Below, piece by piece: positions 21,314 through 30,282 of a stretch of 37,490 bases of DNA; position 1 is the first letter of the stretch, and every line of letters begins with the position of its first letter. The position numbers and the translations under genes are program-made. The DNA comes from a virus, in the IMG/VR virus record IMGVR_UViG_3300025769_000334, positions 1 to 37,490 of that record; one strand, written 5' to 3'. The notes under the pieces were generated by a model that was given only the letters and a program-made list of their open reading frames with translations, was not told where the DNA came from and searched no databases.

Positions 21314-22273
21314 ATGGCTCACTTAAATCTACTTGATGTAGCAAAACTCAACGGTTCCGACGATGTCGTCGGGTTGATCGAAGAAGTAATCACGGAGACT
21401 CCAGAGATCGAGATCTTCCCCGTTCGCACCATTAATGGTACGAGTTATAAAACGTCCATGAGGACTTCCCTACCTGGTGTTGCTTTCCGTAACGCTAACG
21501 AGGGTGTGTCTCCCGGGAAATCTGAGTTCGAAAACGGTATCGCCGAGTGCTTTATCCTCGACGGACAGATCGAAGGTGACAAGAAAGTTATCGATGCCGA
21601 CGAACGCGGAGTTGCTCACATGCTGGGTCTCGAGGCTTCCGGTATTGCGAAGTCTACTCTCTTGCACATTGTAAGCCAGCTGTATTACGGCGCGGCAAAC
21701 GATACCAAGGGTTTCCAAGGTCTAAAGAACTTCACCGCTTTTGGTGGTGAGTATACTAAGGACGCAGGCGGCACAACTGCTGGCACTGCATCCTCTGTAT
21801 TCGGAGTTCGTTTCGGCGAGCAGGACACAACCATGATCATGGGCAACAACACGACGTTGACGCTCGGCGAATGGCGCACACAGCAGTTGACTGACTCAGC
21901 CGACTCTACCAAGAAATACACCGGTTATGTAAATGACCTCGGTGGATGGATTGGTCTGCAAATGGCTTCCAAGTGGAGCGCAGGTCGGATCTGTAATCTG
22001 ACAGCCGACTCAGGCAAGGGACTGACAGAAGATCTGATCATCGATTGGCTCGAAATGTTCCCGGCAGCCAAGCAGCCTTCTCATATTTTTATGAGCAAGC
22101 GTTCCATGACTCAGCTCCGCAAGAGCATGACTGCTGCCATCACGTTGAAGGGAACTTCTCTTAGTGGCAAAACTGTTACTCCTGCTGAAGCGAAAGCCGC
22201 AGTGGAAGAATCCACAGGTGTGACTATCGTTGTCTCTGACAGCATCGTCAACACTGACGCAATCGAATCTTAA
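21314..22273 (+). CDS. Major capsid protein
   Basis: A 319-residue structural protein directly after the protease-scaffold, the expected capsid position. Sequence features fit a HK97-fold coat: N-arm (AHLNLLDVAKLNGSDDVVGL), an E-loop-like TSLPGVAFRNANEGVSPGKS, a central IDADERGVAHMLGLEASGIA segment and a late SHIFMSKRSMTQLRKSMTAA helix. It lacks the long N-terminal delta region since scaffold is separate. No SD is seen before the ATG. A palindromic box overlaps its stop codon. Confidence 0.85.
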   Translation: MAHLNLLDVAKLNGSDDVVGLIEEVITETPEIEIFPVRTINGTSYKTSMRTSLPGVAFRNANEGVSPGKSEFENGIAECFILDGQIEGDKKVIDADERGVAHMLGLEASGIAKSTLLHIVSQLYYGAANDTKGFQGLKNFTAFGGEYTKDAGGTTAGTASSVFGVRFGEQDTTMIMGNNTTLTLGEWRTQQLTDSADSTKKYTGYVNDLGGWIGLQMASKWSAGRICNLTADSGKGLTEDLIIDWLEMFPAAKQPSHIFMSKRSMTQLRKSMTAAITLKGTSLSGKTVTPAEAKAAVEESTGVTIVVSDSIVNTDAIES

Positions 22274-22286
22274 TCTTAGTAAGACT
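22272..22286 (+). promoter_or_regulatory. Dispersed palindromic box, capsid/cement gap
   Basis: AATCTTA-G-TAAGACT, one change from perfect, then TACCATC and ATG (7 nt). It overlaps the last two bases of the capsid stop codon, so it sits exactly at the boundary between two structural genes. Confidence 0.65.
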
Positions 22287-22293
22287 TACCATC

Positions 22294-22698
22294 ATGGCCA
22301 GAAATATTAAAGACGCAGATCTTATCAAGACCGTCGCACTCGCCGCTGCTGGAGCATCTAGCAGCACAGGCTCAATCGATCTTAACGTTTCCTCTGGATC
22401 CGCTTTGACCGAGAACATCGAGTTGGTATTGGACATCCCTGTCCTCTCCGCTCTCGTTGACACCGAGACTGTCACAGTAACCATCGAAGACTCAGCAGAC
22501 AACAGCTCCTTTGCCGCTGTAGCTGGATTGGGAACAACGGTTGCTACCGGCACCGAAACTCCCGGCACGGCAGCAGCTATCCAGCAACGCTATCGTTTTC
22601 CTGATAATGTCCGTCGCTATGTTCGCGCTACTGCTGCCGTTTCATCGTCAGCTGGTGATAACACAGGCGACTCCATCACGATTTCTCTAACGATATAA
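22294..22698 (+). CDS. Capsid cement protein, Bbp16-like candidate
   Basis: A 134-residue β-rich protein with Ala/Ser/Thr-rich strands (ALAAAGASSSTGSIDLNV, then ELVLDIPVLSALVDTETVTV, NVRRYVRATAAVSS). Position immediately after the capsid gene and the β sandwich look fit Bbp16-type cement or decoration proteins, which coat the capsid. Family match is likely but not certain. It follows a palindromic box. Confidence 0.65.
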   Translation: MARNIKDADLIKTVALAAAGASSSTGSIDLNVSSGSALTENIELVLDIPVLSALVDTETVTVTIEDSADNSSFAAVAGLGTTVATGTETPGTAAAIQQRYRFPDNVRRYVRATAAVSSSAGDNTGDSITISLTI

Positions 22699-22705
22699 TC
22701 GTAAA

Positions 22706-23014
22706 GTGACCGACCTTGAACAAGCTTCATTAGACGCTTTCAACGACTTGGTCCTACGGGGAGGCAAAACCTTTCTCGTAGCGACCGAGTCGGTTCAGGG
22801 GCTGGCGCAATTCATAGAGCCTGAAAACGCAGAACGCACCTTAGAACAAGACGAAGGGCAGGACGCAATCGTCAGGGTTTTAAAATCAGATTGGCCTGCT
22901 GGATCAAACCAGAAAGGCACATCATTTGAGATCACCGCAGAAAGCCTGAATTTCAGGATAAAGAACAGCAGACAAGATCCCCTATTTTATACTTTTAGAT
23001 GTAAGGTCTATTGA
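22706..23014 (+). CDS. Hypothetical neck or head-closure protein
   Basis: A 102-residue small structural-region protein with no recognised family. It has a β-rich look (KTFLVATESVQGLAQFIEPE, then GTSFEITAESLNFRIKN). GTG start 7 nt after the cement stop. Position between cement and tail-completion genes suggests a head closure or stopper part. Confidence 0.5.
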   Translation: MTDLEQASLDAFNDLVLRGGKTFLVATESVQGLAQFIEPENAERTLEQDEGQDAIVRVLKSDWPAGSNQKGTSFEITAESLNFRIKNSRQDPLFYTFRCKVY

Positions 23015-23856
23015 TGCCAGAAACCAACCTCAGTGAACTAGACGGATTCTCCCAGGCGCTTAGCACATACGCTAACGCTCGAGGCGTTTCGCTGCCCAAA
23101 GCTCTGAAAACTCAGATGGGATTGCTTGCCGAGAGGTTGATAGATTGGACTCCACCTAAGACCAAGGAAGAGGGTCAGAAGAAGACTCACGATGATGTTT
23201 GGTATGGGCTAGGATACCTACCTTGGTTCTGGAAACGTAAGAAGGCAAAAAGTATTCGGCCTATCGGTGGCTTCGCTTTGATGAAGGAAATCGTCCGTTT
23301 ATCTACTCGCCATACAGCAAAGAACGACCGTGCGCTCGAAAGGATTTTCCAAGGCTTCAAATCTGGTCCCTTAAAAAACGCAGCGGTTGGGCCAATGATC
23401 CCCGCGATGCACCACAAGAATCGAGATAACCGAGGTGTTATTCGAGAAAAGAAAAGATGGGAATATGTAACGACTGACCACAAAGCGGTGAGGGCTTACA
23501 CCAAGAAACGTGTGGATAATGTTGGAATGGCTAAGGGTGGTTGGGCGCGAGCAGCTGAGAAATTTGGTCGCAGAGTCCCCCAGTGGTATGGAAGGCACCG
23601 AGGTCGCGGTCGCGTATGGGATAATTCAACCAACGCGATAACTGCCAGTCCTTATATTTTGATGAGAAACAAGTCTCCGTGGAGTGCTCGTGACACGGGT
23701 GAGCATTCGGCTGAAGCAAGAATGACGCAGGCTATCGGTTCTAGGGTTCCCCATATCTACGAAAGTATTAAACACGCAAACGAGCGCGATATGATGCGCC
23801 GGTTAAACGCTGTTAGCAGATCTACCGGAAGAAAGTTATCTACGTTTTCAAAATGA
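23014..23856 (+). CDS. Putative tail-completion/neck protein
   Basis: A 281-residue basic protein, unusually rich in Arg, Lys and Trp (WYGLGYLPWFWKRKKAKSIR, QWYGRHRGRGRVWDNSTNAI). Position after the neck gene fits a HK97 gp10-like or lambda Z-like tail-completion protein, though it is longer than either. The start ATG overlaps the previous stop as TGATG, preferred over the upstream TTG. It overlaps the next gene as ATGA. Confidence 0.5.
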   Translation: MPETNLSELDGFSQALSTYANARGVSLPKALKTQMGLLAERLIDWTPPKTKEEGQKKTHDDVWYGLGYLPWFWKRKKAKSIRPIGGFALMKEIVRLSTRHTAKNDRALERIFQGFKSGPLKNAAVGPMIPAMHHKNRDNRGVIREKKRWEYVTTDHKAVRAYTKKRVDNVGMAKGGWARAAEKFGRRVPQWYGRHRGRGRVWDNSTNAITASPYILMRNKSPWSARDTGEHSAEARMTQAIGSRVPHIYESIKHANERDMMRRLNAVSRSTGRKLSTFSK

Positions 23857-24290
23857 ACATCGAGGACTTACAGTCTACTGCAAAGACACTCATCGAGGCG
23901 CATGCTCCGTTGGATGGGATCACTGTCATTGCTGACGATGGCACATGGCCTCAGACCCCTGCGAGAGAAGCCGCACTGGAATCGGATGGGCTGGTTATTA
24001 TCATCTGGCAGGATACCGGAGGCACTCCACTGGATGTAGTATCCCGGCGAGGCAGACTCATGCTGAGTGTAGACCTCCCTATTACTATCGAGGAGAATCG
24101 CAAGGTGAACCTGGCAGCAGGTGGACTCAATAAAGATCCCGGGCTTGTCGTGAGAGAAGTTCTCTCGTGCTTATGTGGATTTCCCCTATCCGATCCTTTT
24201 GAACCTGGAGACGATCCGTATTCAAACATTGGAGACGTAGGAGGAATCAATATGCGTCTCATTAACTTAAAGAACAAATCAACCATTTAA
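23853..24290 (+). CDS. Putative tail terminator protein
   Basis: A 145-residue protein with a small α/β layout (NIEDLQSTAKTLIEAHAPLD, GLVIIIWQDTGG, RGRLMLSVDLPITIEE) and a C-terminal segment with GDVGGINMRLINLKN. Its position just before the tail tube gene is that of lambda gpU, which caps the tail. No strong motif exists, so the role is positional. Confidence 0.55.
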   Translation: MNIEDLQSTAKTLIEAHAPLDGITVIADDGTWPQTPAREAALESDGLVIIIWQDTGGTPLDVVSRRGRLMLSVDLPITIEENRKVNLAAGGLNKDPGLVVREVLSCLCGFPLSDPFEPGDDPYSNIGDVGGINMRLINLKNKSTI

Positions 24291-24293
24291 CAT

Positions 24294-24308
24294 AGTCTTA
24301 GGACGACT
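24294..24308 (+). promoter_or_regulatory. Dispersed palindromic box, upstream of tail tube
   Basis: AGTCTTA-G-GACGACT, then an A/C-rich leader CCTAAACCTTAAACCAAAAC and the ATG 26 nt away. Distal half perfect; the gene-proximal half has two changes. The following CTAAACCTTAAA also occurs before the gene at 35634. Confidence 0.5.
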
Positions 24309-24334
24309 TCCTAAACCTTAAACCAAAACACACC

Positions 24335-24820
24335 ATGGCAGTTCCAATCACATTACCCAGCGAAACAGCTACTCCAGCGGAGTCTATCGTGGGACAAACT
24401 ATTTACTTCGGCTTCGAAGAATCTGGTGGGTCTCAGGAAAACATTCTCGTTAACGTAGCAGGGCTTACTCCCAACGTCGAAAAACTCGAACGTAAAAAAG
24501 TTAACACAACATCCGGCCTGATCGAAACCGACCGCACAGTCGTAACCGGTATCAGCTGGACAATGCGTCTAACGACAGACGAAGCATCCACCGAGCTTCT
24601 CAATTACTACAACAATCCCTATCGCGCAGGCGTGGGTCGTTTGTGGGTAGGTGATCCCGATGATGCATCCAATACAGTGTCGATTCTCACAAACGAATTT
24701 AGCTGCACTTGTTCTCCAGATGGCGAAACGAGCTTCCAGAATGATTCATTCTCCGAGTTTGCCATCATGGTCACAATCAATGGCACATTCACACTCACCT
24801 TTAATGGCGCAACCGTATAA
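24335..24820 (+). CDS. Major tail tube protein
   Basis: A 161-residue β-rich protein with TIYFGFEESGG, NVEKLERKKVNTTSGLIETD, a Thr/Ser-rich centre and a GTFTLTFNGATV end. It fits the tail tube position (after the terminator, before the chaperones). No name-specific motif but the position and Thr/Ser/Gly-rich β-strands are typical. Highly expressed in siphophages; it is preceded by a palindromic box and an A/C-rich leader. Confidence 0.8.
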   Translation: MAVPITLPSETATPAESIVGQTIYFGFEESGGSQENILVNVAGLTPNVEKLERKKVNTTSGLIETDRTVVTGISWTMRLTTDEASTELLNYYNNPYRAGVGRLWVGDPDDASNTVSILTNEFSCTCSPDGETSFQNDSFSEFAIMVTINGTFTLTFNGATV

Positions 24821-24831
24821 CTTGTAGTCGT

Positions 24832-25239
24832 ATGAATGATACACAGAATGATTACAAGTTCTCTCTGACAACATGGGAGGGAGTTGAAGAAGAACATTCT
24901 TACAAGCTCCCTCCCTTGAGGAACATAGAGGAATATATGAAACTGAGTGGGAATTTTCCTGCCCAGGTTGCATATCTAGTTGGCGAAGAACTCGAATGGG
25001 CTGACCGCTTTACTGATGATTCCATTTATGCACTACTCGATAAGGTCGGCGAGCAGATGGACCCCAGGATCGCGGCGTGGGCAAAGCGCATCGCCGCGAT
25101 AAACCAAAAACTAAACTCGATAAGGGACGCGGCAGAATCCTCACATCTGGACAGTACTGGGACAGAGTCTGCGCCGACATCGTCCTTGCCACGGGCTTTC
25201 ACTGGGAAACCGTCGCAGATTTCACAGTTCCTCAAGTGA
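24832..25239 (+). CDS. Tail assembly chaperone (gpG-like)
   Basis: A 135-residue protein after the tail tube gene, the usual chaperone position. It is acidic and helical (GEELEWADRFTDDSIYALLD, RIAAWAKRIAAINQKLNSIR). Its 3' end overlaps a -1 frame ORF of 105 residues, which is the layout of lambda G/GT: a ribosomal -1 frameshift would make a longer fusion. The chaperones assist tape measure and tube assembly. Confidence 0.75.
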   Translation: MNDTQNDYKFSLTTWEGVEEEHSYKLPPLRNIEEYMKLSGNFPAQVAYLVGEELEWADRFTDDSIYALLDKVGEQMDPRIAAWAKRIAAINQKLNSIRDAAESSHLDSTGTESAPTSSLPRAFTGKPSQISQFLK

Positions 25240-25394
25240 AACAAATTCTCGCAGCTATTGTAAGGAAGAACGCATTACAGGATATCCGCTCTAGTGGGGC
25301 GTATGCATCTGTCGCTGGTCCGTTGGCGAGCGAGAAAAATAAACCCTCCGCCGTAAGGTGGTTCAAGTCAAAAGAAAGAGACTTAGATGCCTAA
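25077..25394 (+). CDS. Tail chaperone extension (gpT-like), -1 frame
   Basis: A frame at -1 relative to the gpG-like gene, overlapping it from 25077 to 25239 and ending at 25394, 8 nt into the tape measure gene. The GTG at 25077 has no ribosome site, so the T part is likely made only as a fusion by frameshift at or near CCAAAAAC (25104-25111). The T part after the shift begins TKLDKGRGRILTSGQYWDRV, then CADIVLATGFHWETVADFTV. Equivalent to lambda GT fusion by position. Confidence 0.65.
   Translation: MGKAHRRDKPKTKLDKGRGRILTSGQYWDRVCADIVLATGFHWETVADFTVPQVKQILAAIVRKNALQDIRSSGAYASVAGPLASEKNKPSAVRWFKSKERDLDA
25104..25111 (+). promoter_or_regulatory. Candidate -1 slippery site
   Basis: Frame-0 codons are AAC CAA AAA CTA; shifting back one base gives AAA ACT, which joins the 25077 frame. 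The A-site AAA re-pairs perfectly; the P-site CAA does not, so this is a non-canonical slippery site. It is the longest A run in the overlap. Confidence 0.4.
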
Positions 25395-28041
25395 TAGCCA
25401 GATCGACGTATTGCTCAAGATCCAATCGGACATTCAGGGGATCCAGAAGGCTCAAAAAGCTACCACGGATCTTAAGAGTAGCCTTAAGGACACTTCGGAT
25501 TTTAGTTCTAAGGTAGGTCAGGGGCTGCTACAGGGATTAGGGATAGCGGGTGGCCTAGGAGTGGCTAACGCGATAGCTAGCACTGTCAACGCGATGAAAA
25601 ATTTTGTTGCCGGTGGGGTTGCATTCAACGCTACCGTCGAACAGCAGACAGTTGCGTTCCGTACGTTACTTGGTTCGGTTGATCAAGCTGAAGAAAGAAT
25701 CGGGCAGTTAGTGAATTTTGCTGCTTTTACTCCATTCGAACTTCCAGAGATCATTCAAGCTAATAAAGTCCTGGAGGTTTTGTCGGACGGAATGTTGTCC
25801 ACTGAAGCTGGTATGCGATTAGTGGGTGATGCTGCTTCGTCCGTGGGACGCGGGTTTCGTGAGACAGCTATGTGGATGGGGCGTCTGGCAGCTGGACTTG
25901 AGTCTGGAACCGCTGTAGGGGAATCAACATTGCGCTTGATTGAGCTTGGTCTTATTTCTGGTAAAACAGCAAAGGAACTCCAGTTTCTAGCCAAGGAGGC
26001 TCACTCGATAGATGAGGTGTGGGCGATCTTGAATGACACGTTCTCAAAGTCGGCTGGGGCGATGGAACTCCAGTCGCGGACCTTCAATGGTTTGACTGCT
26101 ACCATGAGGGACACATTCCGTGTACTTTCGGGCGAATTCACATCAGATATTTTTCAGGGTATCGCTGATACGATGGAAGCGATATTAGTTGCCCTCGGTG
26201 CCCTACCATCCGCAACGGAGGTCGCTGCTAATAAGATCATTTCTGAGTTTGATAGGATTAATACTGCGATTAAAAAGAGTACATCCAGCAATATCATAAC
26301 TAATATAAATGCATCTGATGAGGCGATAGCTTCCGCAGAGAAACAGTTAGGTATTCTACGGCTCGTTCAGAAACAACAAGAAGAGGCGAAGGAGAAAGCC
26401 ATAACCAGTGGCGACGGAACATTATTGGGGGCTACAAGAGCGTCAGCTGAGTCGCTTGCTATCAGTGAAAAGCTTTTCATCACCCTTGCTCAAATAAAAG
26501 CCTACGAAGATGGGATTGCACGGGCTAAGCTAACACAAAAATTAGCCAACACTGAGACCGCTCGAAGGGAACGGGTAAAGAATGCGCTAGTTATCGCTGC
26601 GGCAAAGAGGGAGGCTGACCTGGTTAAAACTAGCACTGAGCAATACGATGATGCCATAAGATCTGAGCACTTAATATTCAAGCAGCGGGATACCAAGTTG
26701 GCCCAATTAAGGAAAGCGAACCAAACACAAGAGGAAAGGGTTCAGTATCTTAAGGACGAACTTCAGGTCTTGAAAGACTTGGATGCTCAAAAAGTGAAAG
26801 AGGTTTCCAGATTCAGAGATCCAGAAAAAGGAGATAAAGTTTTAGAGGTCTTTCGCGCTAAGCAGGTTGTTGACAGGGTTAATATTGAACTTGAATTAAA
26901 GCAACTGGCTGAGCAACGGGCGAAGGATGAAAAAACAGCAGCCAAAGAGCAAGTCAACCTTACTGCGTCAATAATTGAGCGCAAAATTGACCAGATCAGA
27001 TATGAGAAAGATTTAGCTGAGAAGAATGGCGAAACGGCAACTTCCAGGGAGATCATTAGAGATTTGGTTGTTCAAGAGAAAGCGGAACTCCAGAAGCTGA
27101 TCGATCTTTGGACAGTGTATGGTTCTACCGTAGATGATCCCACGGCAATCGAAGCAGCACAGAAACGGATACAGGGATATTCCCAGGAACAGAATACCGT
27201 GGGAGTGAGTGCTGAAGATCCGACTCGCGTCCAACAGAGTATTAATGAGTTTAACGACCTCGGCGATGCTACTCAGCATTTTCAGGATTACTACGGCGCG
27301 GCAGCAGCGGCTCTGATGGATTACCAGACCCAGGTCGGTACTGTTGCGGACCAGATCCATGACAACATTATGAGTATCCAAGAATCTTTCACCGGAGGAC
27401 TTCAGGAGTCTATCGAGGGATTAATCAAAGGAACCATGGACTGGCAAGGCGCACTTGAGAATGTTGGCCTTGAAGTGGCGAACTCTATCGTATCTTCATT
27501 TGCCAAAATGCTCGCTCAGTGGATCACGACACAGATCACCATGGCAACGCTTAGTAAAGTATTCGGAGCGACCGCAGTAGGTGCAGCCGGAATACAAGCG
27601 TCCGCACTTGCGGCAGCGTGGGCACCCGCAGCGGTCGCGGCATCGATTGCAACACTTGGTGGTGCAGCAGAAGCGGGAGGCGCAGCATTTACGATTGCTC
27701 AAATTTCCGGAACCGCTACTTCAACGGCTCTTGCTAAGGGAAGTGGCGCGGGGGGATTTTTCGCTGAAGGCGGATACACGGGAGATGGATCCAAGTTTGA
27801 TGTAAAAGGACTCGTGCATGCGGGTGAATTTGTAATGCCTGCCGATGCGGTCAGGAAAGCCGGTGGTCCTGCTGGGTTTCAAGCTCAAGTAGATTCCATC
27901 CGTAGTGGCAACACTGGGACAGCTGGGGTGAACATGATCGTAGTTGATTCTCGGAAATCCGCTGAACGCTATTTCGAAAGTTCAGAGGGCGAAGCCAAGA
28001 TCGTAGATATCATGGAACTCAATAAAGGAAGGTTGATCTAA
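25387..28041 (+). CDS. Tape measure protein
   Basis: An 884-residue tape measure that sets tail length and delivers DNA. The N-terminal domain has ATVEQQTVAFRTLLGSVDQA then ERIGQLVNFAAFTPFELPEI, typical of phage tape measures; a long Lys/Glu/Ala-rich helical middle follows (about 290-600). A hydrophobic segment (about 699-778, VFGATAVGAAGIQASALAAA and neighbours) is typical of tape measure membrane regions. The C-terminus has FFAEGGYTGDGSKFDVKGLV then HAGEFVMPADAVRKAGG, a conserved tape-measure tail. The stop overlaps the next start as TAATG. Confidence 0.92.
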   Translation: MPNSQIDVLLKIQSDIQGIQKAQKATTDLKSSLKDTSDFSSKVGQGLLQGLGIAGGLGVANAIASTVNAMKNFVAGGVAFNATVEQQTVAFRTLLGSVDQAEERIGQLVNFAAFTPFELPEIIQANKVLEVLSDGMLSTEAGMRLVGDAASSVGRGFRETAMWMGRLAAGLESGTAVGESTLRLIELGLISGKTAKELQFLAKEAHSIDEVWAILNDTFSKSAGAMELQSRTFNGLTATMRDTFRVLSGEFTSDIFQGIADTMEAILVALGALPSATEVAANKIISEFDRINTAIKKSTSSNIITNINASDEAIASAEKQLGILRLVQKQQEEAKEKAITSGDGTLLGATRASAESLAISEKLFITLAQIKAYEDGIARAKLTQKLANTETARRERVKNALVIAAAKREADLVKTSTEQYDDAIRSEHLIFKQRDTKLAQLRKANQTQEERVQYLKDELQVLKDLDAQKVKEVSRFRDPEKGDKVLEVFRAKQVVDRVNIELELKQLAEQRAKDEKTAAKEQVNLTASIIERKIDQIRYEKDLAEKNGETATSREIIRDLVVQEKAELQKLIDLWTVYGSTVDDPTAIEAAQKRIQGYSQEQNTVGVSAEDPTRVQQSINEFNDLGDATQHFQDYYGAAAAALMDYQTQVGTVADQIHDNIMSIQESFTGGLQESIEGLIKGTMDWQGALENVGLEVANSIVSSFAKMLAQWITTQITMATLSKVFGATAVGAAGIQASALAAAWAPAAVAASIATLGGAAEAGGAAFTIAQISGTATSTALAKGSGAGGFFAEGGYTGDGSKFDVKGLVHAGEFVMPADAVRKAGGPAGFQAQVDSIRSGNTGTAGVNMIVVDSRKSAERYFESSEGEAKIVDIMELNKGRLI

Positions 28042-29813
28042 TGATAGTATCAACCACAATCGGCGGCATCGATGTCGAACTATTTTTAGTCGAACCTGAT
28101 TGGATCGAGCCGGTTAGTCTGGAGTTGAACATCGATGTCGATGCATCAATGGGTGAAACTGGCAAGGAAGCCAGACAGCCCGAGTCATTACACCCTCGCT
28201 ACAAGATGTCGTTTACTCCCGATTGGACTCAATCCGATCTTGAAGACATCCAGACCCTCGCTGCGACAGTGGGAACAAAGCGCATCGCGATGCCAATCTT
28301 TCCGGATACACGCGACGATATCACCGACGACTTTTTATTCTCCGGTCAGCACTATGTATCTTGGGATGGTGCAGGAAGTTACGCTGTCGATGCGAATACT
28401 TATGACAACGTCGCGCCGCTCATGTTCGGGTATCTGGGTGACATCGATGTCAGGGGAATTACCGACGAGGTTGGCAAGCAAACCATCAATTTTTTTGAGG
28501 ACTCACCATGGTCTCACCGGGTTAGTATCGTATCGGCAGCTGTCGATGGCACCTTTACTCTGGAACCAAATAGAGTCGGGACTCAGCAGAAGTATGTAAC
28601 ACCGATCGAACATAAGGACTTCGGTCAGGGCAGAGAGCGCCTGCTCGAGAATCAGGAGGACTCTTTCAAATACGAGCAGTCTGGAAGCTTCCTCACTCTG
28701 GGATTAACTGAGACCGCTTACCTACTTAATTTCTGGGCAGATAAGAAAGGGCGCCTAAACTCCTTTACCTGTTCGGCATTCTTCCAGCCCTCGACCGCGA
28801 CAGCTGAAACGCCAGACGCATTCAAGGTACGGTTCAAGGGCGAGAAACTGAAACTCGATTTCAAAGGGCGGGACAACGCATCCACTAATCTGAGCTTTAT
28901 TCAGTTGCCGTGGGAGTTGGCAAACCCAGACGATGAAGTTTCCTCTCCCCGATGCTACGCCTTTGATTTCGCCTTTGGGGTTCCCGGGAAGTCGAACATC
29001 CGACTGATTGATTGGGAGCAGGCAGTGACGATCTCATCGAACTCCTACAGTCCCTACAAGATGACCATGCAGAGCATGACTATGGGGACCAGGCTCTTTA
29101 ATGAGGAGGCAGTCATCGCTTATGCTCACGAAGCAGATAATCCGCTATTAGAATTTGTCGAGGGAGGGCTTGAGCGCCTAGTGACGCTCACTATACTTGA
29201 GGGAGACCCATCGACCCCATCCACATTCTCGACAGTGTTTGTGGGCAGCTTGAAGAGCCTGAGCGGTAAAGGTAGAAGCCTTACGGCTAAATTCGCCGCA
29301 TTCGGAGGGTTATTCGAAAAGCGCCTACCTGGGTTCGCGATCCAAGCGAAATGCAATTATGTATTTGGCGATGCGAACTGTGGTGTTAATGTCGCAGCAC
29401 TCGGATCCACAGGAACGTCCACAAGCTCCGACCTGAGTGCGAACGACTACAAGCTCGAGGTCAATGGTCTGAGTGGCACCTTGACTGCAGCAAACGATCC
29501 TGACGGTAACCCGGGCGATAGATTTGCCGGTGGATACATCGAGGTCGGATCCGGAGATAATTACCAGATCCGACTGATCCGAAAGACTGAAGCTGGTAGC
29601 GCCGGAACTGATAGAATTTTTACGCTCAACCGTCCCGTTGACTCTGTGAAACTGGATGCCTCTGATGGCAACGTCACAGCTTACCCTGGCTGCGGTGGAT
29701 CCAAATGGCAGTGCTTGGATCAGTGGAGCAATTACGCAAACTTCGGGGGTCATCCATTTGTCCCCGAGAAACTCGATGCCGTTCAGGGAGAGACTCCAAG
29801 TGTCGGAAAGTAA
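28041..29813 (+). CDS. Distal tail protein with DUF2163/BR0599-like C-terminus
   Basis: A 590-residue tail protein. The first 360 residues are β-rich, with GGIDVELFLVEPDWIEPVSL at the start. The C-terminal half matches the phage DUF2163/BR0599 family: LPGFAIQAKCNYVFGDANCG then YPGCGGSKWQCLDQWSNYAN and FGGHPFVP, with four conserved Cys. In gene-transfer-agent and related phages the equivalent (hub) precedes an NlpC/P60 gene, as here. The two halves are often separate genes, so this may be a fusion. Confidence 0.8.
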   Translation: MIVSTTIGGIDVELFLVEPDWIEPVSLELNIDVDASMGETGKEARQPESLHPRYKMSFTPDWTQSDLEDIQTLAATVGTKRIAMPIFPDTRDDITDDFLFSGQHYVSWDGAGSYAVDANTYDNVAPLMFGYLGDIDVRGITDEVGKQTINFFEDSPWSHRVSIVSAAVDGTFTLEPNRVGTQQKYVTPIEHKDFGQGRERLLENQEDSFKYEQSGSFLTLGLTETAYLLNFWADKKGRLNSFTCSAFFQPSTATAETPDAFKVRFKGEKLKLDFKGRDNASTNLSFIQLPWELANPDDEVSSPRCYAFDFAFGVPGKSNIRLIDWEQAVTISSNSYSPYKMTMQSMTMGTRLFNEEAVIAYAHEADNPLLEFVEGGLERLVTLTILEGDPSTPSTFSTVFVGSLKSLSGKGRSLTAKFAAFGGLFEKRLPGFAIQAKCNYVFGDANCGVNVAALGSTGTSTSSDLSANDYKLEVNGLSGTLTAANDPDGNPGDRFAGGYIEVGSGDNYQIRLIRKTEAGSAGTDRIFTLNRPVDSVKLDASDGNVTAYPGCGGSKWQCLDQWSNYANFGGHPFVPEKLDAVQGETPSVGK

Positions 29814-30282
29814 GCCATATTTCTGTGTATCATCAGCAAAGTCTCGGCTCAAGGCATCTGCGGATTCTTGGGTCGGGACTCCCTTCCACGCCAATGGTAT
29901 GGTTAAGGGACCAAACGGTGGGGTGAATTGTGTCGGACTGATCTATGCGATGTCGGTCGAGATTGGAATGATAGAGGAAGGCGACGTCTATATGCCCAGT
30001 AAAATCCCCATGCACTGGCATGAGCATAATGAGATGTCTTTGCTCGGCGATTGGTTTCGCTCGCCTCAAGTGAGGGACCATATCAAACGCATCGATCTCG
30101 AGGATGGACTGATGACCGGCGACCTGCTCGCGCTGAAGATAAAGAAGTGTGAGCACCACCTTTGCCAGATGATCGACGAGGATCACCTGATCCATTGCCA
30201 CCGTAAAAAAGGGGTAATGATCACCTCGCTTGAAGACGTTAAACAATTTCTCGGGACCGGAATCTACCGTATTTATAAATGA
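29800..30282 (+). CDS. NlpC/P60 tail peptidase
   Basis: A 160-residue NlpC/P60-like peptidase that likely digests peptidoglycan during entry. Catalytic Cys in GPNGGVNCVGLIYAMS; His candidates in CEHHLCQMIDEDHLIHCHRK. The N-terminal segment RLKASADSWVGTPFHANGMV matches the usual GTPF motif. The GTG start (VSESKPYF, 29800) is chosen because GGGAGAG precedes it and it overlaps the upstream gene by only 14 nt. Ends at the tail-tip start as ATGA. Equivalent to lambda gpK. Confidence 0.85.
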   Translation: MSESKPYFCVSSAKSRLKASADSWVGTPFHANGMVKGPNGGVNCVGLIYAMSVEIGMIEEGDVYMPSKIPMHWHEHNEMSLLGDWFRSPQVRDHIKRIDLEDGLMTGDLLALKIKKCEHHLCQMIDEDHLIHCHRKKGVMITSLEDVKQFLGTGIYRIYK

